Part shown: positions 23,111 to 26,755 of the stretch, one piece after another
How positions within the stretch are numbered: the first letter of the stretch is position 1
How the letters are laid out: the number at the start of each line of letters is the position of its first letter
Assembly (NCBI GenBank): GCA_034428935.1
Contig: DAOUHB010000104.1
Span: 1 to 26,755 of the forward strand
Direction of reading: 5' to 3'
DNA length: 26,755 bases
Origin: JAAYZQ01 sp034428935
GTDB lineage: Bacteria > Chloroflexota > Anaerolineae > JAAYZQ01
Translations under genes and position numbers: made by a program
Notes under the pieces: generated by a model
Database searches by the model: none
What the model was told of the DNA's origin: nothing
Seen by the model: the letters and a program-made list of their open reading frames with translations, nothing else

Positions 23111-24052
23111 GTGTATAGGCACCAGAGATTGGCAAAGCAACGATCCATTTACCTTTTTCTATTCTGGTTCAGTGTGCTGGGCCTGTTGGCCGCAGGGTGC
23201 ACGCCAGCGCGCCCGGCGCCCACCCCAACCCGGACGCGCATCGCCTTGGCCCTGCCTACAAACACCTTTACTCCAACGGCCACGCCTCAGCCCACTTTGA
23301 GCCCGACTCCGGCACCCACCGACTCGCCGACCCCTGTTCCACCCACGCCACTGCCGCCAACGCCCACCAGCAGCCCTCTACCGGCGGCCACCGAGCCGCT
23401 TCCCGCGCCCACAGCCGAGCCGCCATCTGCATCCGCCACCCTGCCTGCGCCTTCGCCCACCAATCCGCCGCAGCCGACGGTGACACCGGTGCCAGCGGCT
23501 CGACCCCCGCTGCCGCCGCGCGAAGGGGGTGAGTGGGACATGGAGGCCGGCTTTGTGGCTGGGTCCTCGCCCCTGGGCGAGAACTGCCCGGGCTGGGCCG
23601 TAGCGTCCGGCTGGTCGGCCTTTGTGTCGCCCGGGAATCCGGCATCGTCCTGCCTCAACGAAAACAAGAACCTGGACAATGTGCACAGCGGCCAGCGCTC
23701 GCAAGAGATCACCTTTGACTTTATCAACGCAGAAGGGGGTATCTTCCGCCGGGCGCAGACCATCCCCGGGCATCGCTATCGCATCGAGGCCTGGGGCAAG
23801 CACATTCGCAGCGCCTCGGCGGTGGTCTTGTCGCTGGGCGTGGACCTTGGCGGTGGAGAGGACTGGCGAGGGGACTCGGTAGTCTGGTATCCGTGGGACG
23901 AGACGCAAGAGGATGCCTGGGTGCACACGCAGGTCACGCTTCGGGCCACGGGCGAGGCGCTGACGCTGTTCCTGAAAGGCTACCACCCGGTAGCCGTGCA
24001 GGGGGGCGCCACGCTCTTTGACGACGTCCGGGTGTTGGACCTGGGGCCGTGA
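23111..24052 (+). CDS. Surface lipoprotein with Thr/Pro linker and C-terminal beta domain
   Basis: A 313-residue predicted lipoprotein. Basic residues (RHQRLAKQR) and a hydrophobic stretch end in lipobox LLAAGC with Cys30. Residues about 33-138 are a Pro/Thr/Ala linker that would hold the domain away from the membrane. The remaining ~170 residues (from WDMEAGF) look like a carbohydrate-binding-type beta-sandwich: SGQRSQEITFDF, FRRAQTIPGHRYRIEAWGKH and LFDDVRVLDLG. Sugar binding is inferred from this pattern only. The start is GTG 23111; GGAG is 16 bp upstream, too far to be a good ribosome site, so initiation may be weak or unusual. It has its own promoter and follows the DUF2079 gene. Confidence 0.8.
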   Translation: MYRHQRLAKQRSIYLFLFWFSVLGLLAAGCTPARPAPTPTRTRIALALPTNTFTPTATPQPTLSPTPAPTDSPTPVPPTPLPPTPTSSPLPAATEPLPAPTAEPPSASATLPAPSPTNPPQPTVTPVPAARPPLPPREGGEWDMEAGFVAGSSPLGENCPGWAVASGWSAFVSPGNPASSCLNENKNLDNVHSGQRSQEITFDFINAEGGIFRRAQTIPGHRYRIEAWGKHIRSASAVVLSLGVDLGGGEDWRGDSVVWYPWDETQEDAWVHTQVTLRATGEALTLFLKGYHPVAVQGGATLFDDVRVLDLGP

Positions 24053-24076
24053 TCCTCATTTGGCAGGAGGCTGACC

Positions 24077-24184
24077 GTGGACAAGATCAGATGCAGGGTC
24101 GGCATCACCGTGCGCAATGAGAAAACCAGCATCCCCTGTTTGCTCAACGTTGCGGGCAGGGTGCCCCTCAAGGTGGATAACTGA
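24077..24184 (+). CDS. Small 35-residue protein, translationally coupled to the hydrolase
   Basis: A GTG at 24077 sits 6 bp after an ideal AGGAGG (24065-24070). The frame stays open for 35 codons and its TGA (24182-24184) overlaps the hydrolase ATG (TGATG). The peptide starts MDKIRCRVGITVRNEKTS and is basic, with Cys6 and Cys21 and no clear membrane segment. A good ribosome site plus a one-base stop/start overlap argues for real translation. It may mainly serve to couple translation of the hydrolase, whose own ribosome site (AAGGTGG, 24170-24176) lies within it. No family recognised. Confidence 0.5.
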   Translation: MDKIRCRVGITVRNEKTSIPCLLNVAGRVPLKVDN

Positions 24185-24975
24185 TGGCGACCCAACGGCT
24201 TATCGATCGGCCCGAAGTGACGCAGGTGCTGTTCTATCCCCGGCGGGAGGAGGCATGGGAGCATGGACCGTCGAACGTTCAGGTGCTCACCGTCCAGGTT
24301 GAGGCCGGCATCCACGTCGGTAGCCGTCTCTACCCCGCCGGCCCGGAAGCGCCGCTGATCCTGTACTTTCACGGCAACGGCGAGATCGCGGCCGACTATG
24401 ACGACCTGGCTCCGGTCTACAACCGGCTGGGCATGAGCCTGCTGGTGGCCGACTACCGTGGCTATGGCGTGAGCGGTGGCAACCCCACGGCCAACCATCT
24501 CCTGACCGACGCGGTGGTCGTGTTCGACTCGTTGCACGACCTGCTGGCCGACCGGGGGTTGATGCCTGCCAGGCTGTACGTCATGGGACGCTCGCTAGGC
24601 AGCGCGGCGGCCATAGAAGTGGCACGGCACGCCGGCATACGATTGGCCGGGCTCGTCGTCGAGAGCGGTTTCGCCGACACCTTTGCGCTCCTGGCCCGGC
24701 TGGGCTTGTGGGTGCAGGGCGCCGACGAGGGGCGCGATGGCTTTGGCAACGCAGCCAAGATCGCCCAGATCGGCACGCCCACGCTGATCATCCACGGCCA
24801 GAACGACGTACTCATCCCGCCCGGCGACGGCGAGGAGCTATACCGCCGCTCAACAGCCGCCGACAAACGCCTGGTCCTGATCCCTGGCGCCGGTCACAAC
24901 GATCTGATGTGGGCGGGCGAGGTTGCCTACTTTCAGGCGCTCGAAGCCTTTGTCGTTGGCGATGCTGCTCAATAA
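24184..24975 (+). CDS. Alpha/beta hydrolase
   Basis: A 263-residue serine hydrolase of the alpha/beta fold. The oxyanion segment is YFHGNGE (61-67), the nucleophile elbow is GRSLGS with Ser137, the acid is Asp208 in HGQNDVLIP, and the base is His238 in GAGHND. The layout resembles BEM46/ABHD13-like or dienelactone hydrolase-like esterases. The substrate is unknown. No signal peptide is seen, so it is likely cytosolic. The ATG overlaps the stop of the 35-codon ORF. An fpg-like gene follows 32 bp after its stop, probably in the same transcript. Confidence 0.88.
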   Translation: MATQRLIDRPEVTQVLFYPRREEAWEHGPSNVQVLTVQVEAGIHVGSRLYPAGPEAPLILYFHGNGEIAADYDDLAPVYNRLGMSLLVADYRGYGVSGGNPTANHLLTDAVVVFDSLHDLLADRGLMPARLYVMGRSLGSAAAIEVARHAGIRLAGLVVESGFADTFALLARLGLWVQGADEGRDGFGNAAKIAQIGTPTLIIHGQNDVLIPPGDGEELYRRSTAADKRLVLIPGAGHNDLMWAGEVAYFQALEAFVVGDAAQ

Positions 24976-25007
24976 AGAGCGCATGTTTGCTGAACCGGAG
25001 GGGATTC

Positions 25008-25802
25008 ATGCCCGAGCTACCCGAGATCACCGTCTTTGCCCATGATATGCAAAAGGAGCTGGTCGGCAGGACGATCAGCGCCATCGAAGTGCTCCAGCCC
25101 AAGTGCCTGAATGTGCCAGAGGCCGAGTTCCGTTCAGCGTTGACTGGTGCCGAGATTCTCTCGGTCACGCCTCATGGCAAATGGCTACAGGTACGGACAA
25201 CCCAGGGCTGGCTGCTGCTCAACCTGGGGATGGGGGGCGAAATCCTGTTGACGGATCGAGACCACTTGCCCGAAAAAGTCCGGCTGATTCTCGACCTGGC
25301 CGATGGAGCGTGCCTGGCCATCAACTTCTGGTGGTTCGGCTACGCCCACTTTGCCGCCGACCCGGCCGATCACCCCATGGTGGGCAAGCTGGGGCCGCAC
25401 TTCATGGATCTATCCCTCGACGACTTTCGGGCGCTCCTGACCGGACGGCGCGGCGCCATCAAGACCTTTCTCCTGGACCAGTCGCGGGTGGCGGGCATCG
25501 GCAACGTCTACGTCCAGGACCCGCTGTGGAAGGCACGCATCCATCCTCTGCGCCCCATCCCGACCCTGACTGACGGGGAGATCGAGGCGCTGTACCAGGC
25601 TCTGCGCCAGAACTTCCAGGACAGCATCGACCAGGGAGGCTTTGCCTACGAGCAGAATCTGTACGGCCAGAAGGGGAGCTGGAACTGCTTCGAGGTGGGC
25701 TACCGGGAGGGGCATCCCTGCCCGCGCTGCGGCACCGTCGTGCAAAAGATCAAGACGGGTAGCACGGCGAGCTACATCTGCCCGGGCTGCCAGAGGTTAT
25801 AG
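25008..25802 (+). CDS. mutM: Fpg/Nei-family DNA glycosylase
   Basis: A 264-residue Fpg/MutM-type glycosylase/AP lyase that would remove oxidised purines such as 8-oxoguanine. The N-terminus MPELPE gives the catalytic Pro2 and Glu3 (counting Met1), with Lys58 in PHGKWL. The helix-two-turn-helix region includes LLDQSRVAGIGNVYVQDPLWKA. A C-terminal zinc finger has CPRCG and CPGC. The zinc-finger Arg that normally lies about five residues before the third Cys and contacts DNA is Thr here (GSTASYICPGC), so substrate preference may differ from classical MutM. ATG 25008 follows GGAGGGG closely. A 28-bp near copy of 25521-25548 recurs at 26672-26699. Family certain; exact subfamily less so. Confidence 0.85.
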   Translation: MPELPEITVFAHDMQKELVGRTISAIEVLQPKCLNVPEAEFRSALTGAEILSVTPHGKWLQVRTTQGWLLLNLGMGGEILLTDRDHLPEKVRLILDLADGACLAINFWWFGYAHFAADPADHPMVGKLGPHFMDLSLDDFRALLTGRRGAIKTFLLDQSRVAGIGNVYVQDPLWKARIHPLRPIPTLTDGEIEALYQALRQNFQDSIDQGGFAYEQNLYGQKGSWNCFEVGYREGHPCPRCGTVVQKIKTGSTASYICPGCQRL

Positions 25803-25812
25803 CGAGGTGTTC

Positions 25813-26058
25813 ATGAACAAGGCGGCAAGGCTCGATGCGCTACTGGCAGAGGCGACGGTCGACTGCTACAACGAGGAGTGGCTGGAAGTGCCCCAGGATA
25901 TCCTGGACTCTGTACGACTTGGCGTGAACGGGCTGAAGGTGGAGATGGCTGTGCATCTGGTATGCCGAGGAGCGGCTATCGATCGCCAAGGACTTGAGCT
26001 AGCTGGCGGGTATGGCCCTACCTGCCTTTCCTTCGCTAAAGGAGAAGCATCCACATGA
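25813..26058 (+). pseudogene. Chimeric, frameshifted remnant of a UPF0175-type antitoxin gene
   Basis: An open frame of 81 codons with a ribosome site (GAGGTG) and an ATGA overlap with the next gene, but it reads as a damaged gene. Residues 25-49 (EVPQDILDSVRLGVNGLKVE then MAVHL) look like the start of UPF0175 proteins. The expected continuation appears one base out of phase: from 25961 the +1 frame gives YAEERLSIAKDLS, a stop at 26000, then LAGMAL, matching the UPF0175 pattern LYxEGKxSxGKAxELAGM. A one-base insertion near 25960 plus a nonsense change explains this. The first 22 residues do not belong to that family, suggesting fusion to another gene's start. Family recall is from memory. Confidence 0.5.
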
Positions 26059-26627
26059 AAAAGATATCGGTATTCAACCACGTGACTATTGACGGCTTCT
26101 TTGCTGGGCCCAACGGCGAGATCGATTGGTTTCAAGCGGTCCATGACGACGAGTGGAACAGGTACGCTCAGGAGCATGCCGACTTGTCACATAACACGCT
26201 GATGTTCGGCCACACAACCTATCAAATGATGAAGAGCTGGTGGCCCACGCCCACCGCAATGAAAATGGACCCGCAAATGGCTGAGGTAATGAACTACAGC
26301 CCGAAGATCGTCTTCTCAAGATCGCTTCAGAGCGCTGATGACGAGCCGAACTGGAAGAATACGAGGGTGTTTCGTCAAATGGACCAGGGCGAGTTACGGA
26401 ATCTGAAGCGAGAGGAGGATATTACAATTCTGGGGAGCGGCACCATCGTCCAACAGCTCGCCAACCTCGGGCTCATTGATGAATATGTGCTGATTGTTGT
26501 ACCTATCATTCTCGGTGAGGGCAAGCCGCTCTTCAAAGACGTTCCCAAGACCAACCTAAGGCTCGTCGAACAAAGGGCGTTCAGGAATGGGATCGTATTG
26601 TTGCGCTACCAGCCCTATCCCTCATAG
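26055..26627 (+). CDS. DHFR/RibD C-terminal-domain reductase family protein
   Basis: A 190-residue protein of the dihydrofolate reductase-like family (RibD_C, YyaP/YwjB type), expected to be a cytosolic NADPH-binding reductase. It shows the N-terminal NHVTIDGFFAGPNGEIDWF, then LMFGHTTYQMMKSWWP, ITILGSGTIVQQLANLGLIDEY and VVPIILGEGKPLF. Substrates are generally unknown and it is not the housekeeping DHFR. The ATG overlaps the preceding stop (ATGA), and AAGGAG lies about 12 bp upstream. Codons are visibly more A/T-rich than in the neighbours, which points to horizontal acquisition, together with the damaged sequences on both sides. Confidence 0.88.
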   Translation: MKKISVFNHVTIDGFFAGPNGEIDWFQAVHDDEWNRYAQEHADLSHNTLMFGHTTYQMMKSWWPTPTAMKMDPQMAEVMNYSPKIVFSRSLQSADDEPNWKNTRVFRQMDQGELRNLKREEDITILGSGTIVQQLANLGLIDEYVLIVVPIILGEGKPLFKDVPKTNLRLVEQRAFRNGIVLLRYQPYPS

Positions 26628-26659
26628 CAGCCGATGGCTGGCTCTGAACGAAGTGCCTG

Positions 26660-26707
26660 CAGAGCCGCTTCCCGCTGTGGAAGGCACGGGTCCATCCCCC
26701 TACGTAG
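26660..26707 (+). pseudogene. Short fpg-like fragment
   Basis: Bases 26672-26699 match 25521-25548 of the Fpg gene at 25 of 28 positions, with 17 identical bases in a row. In frame it reads PLWKARVHP, against PLWKARIHP in the gene, then runs to TAG at 26705. It appears to be the remains of a second glycosylase gene. Similarity does not extend clearly upstream. Confidence 0.4.
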
Positions 26708-26715
26708 CAACAAGT

Positions 26716-26754
26716 GGAGAGGGTGTCATGTGTGCTGTCCACAACACCCTCTCC
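26716..26754. repeat. 11-bp perfect inverted repeat at window end
   Basis: GGAGAGGGTGT (26716-26726) and ACACCCTCTCC (26744-26754), with inner TGTG/CACA pairing (26729-26732/26740-26743). It may be a terminator whose T-run lies beyond the window, or a mobile-element end. The gap 26628-26715 otherwise holds only the fpg-like fragment. Confidence 0.55.
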
Positions 26755-26755
26755 G

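Overview
The window is about 27 kb of GC-rich, gene-dense bacterial chromosome. Several traits suggest a Chloroflexota (Anaerolineae-like) bacterium: surface proteins and lipoproteins with long Thr/Pro linkers, a DUF2079 membrane protein with a beta-sandwich tail, DUF389 and DUF421 stress proteins, frequent GTG starts, strong GGAGG ribosome sites and E. coli-like -35/-10 promoters. This is inference from gene style; there is no rRNA or other marker in the window. I see no tRNA, rRNA, CRISPR array or intact insertion sequence.

Layout. 1-2.5 kb: the 3' part of an alkyl-purine DNA glycosylase, a small Cys-rich membrane protein, a lone STAS regulator and a double-CDGSH iron-sulfur protein. 2.7-7.0 kb (minus): a phospholipase C-type phosphoesterase followed 26 bp later by a glycyl radical enzyme that keeps every active-site residue I recall for trans-4-hydroxy-L-proline dehydratase (HypD). 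No activase lies beside it. 7.2-11.6 kb: a potassium block with a KimA-type K+ importer, then a KdpD-like kinase lacking the usual N-terminal half, then KdpE. No kdpFABC pump is present. 11.6-12.8 kb (minus): a methyltransferase and a lipoprotein in one unit. 13.2-15.5 kb: a short-chain dehydrogenase and a type III polyketide synthase behind a leader of about 270 nt. 15.5-18.9 kb: a Usp-Usp-DUF389 membrane protein diverging from a DUF421 (YetF-like) protein and a DUF2294 protein.

18.9-19.1 kb holds a compact unit without a usual gene: a near-consensus promoter, a 12-codon ORF with a ribosome site, two mutually exclusive hairpins and a textbook intrinsic terminator. It is a candidate small RNA or leader. 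19.3-24.1 kb encodes envelope proteins: a Thr/Pro-linker TolB-like propeller, a DUF2079 protein and a Thr/Pro-linker lipoprotein. A 35-codon ORF is joined by a TGATG overlap to an alpha/beta hydrolase, then comes an Fpg-family glycosylase. The last kilobase looks like a decayed or recombined junction: a frameshifted UPF0175-type remnant fused to a foreign start, a DHFR/RibD-C protein of visibly lower GC, a 28-bp fragment resembling fpg, and an 11-bp inverted repeat at the edge.

The most interesting leads are the KimA-KdpDE pairing with tandem TTGACAT repeats and an operator-like palindrome before kimA, the 18945-19104 unit, the 35-codon ORF, and the HypD-like enzyme in an operon with a phosphoesterase.
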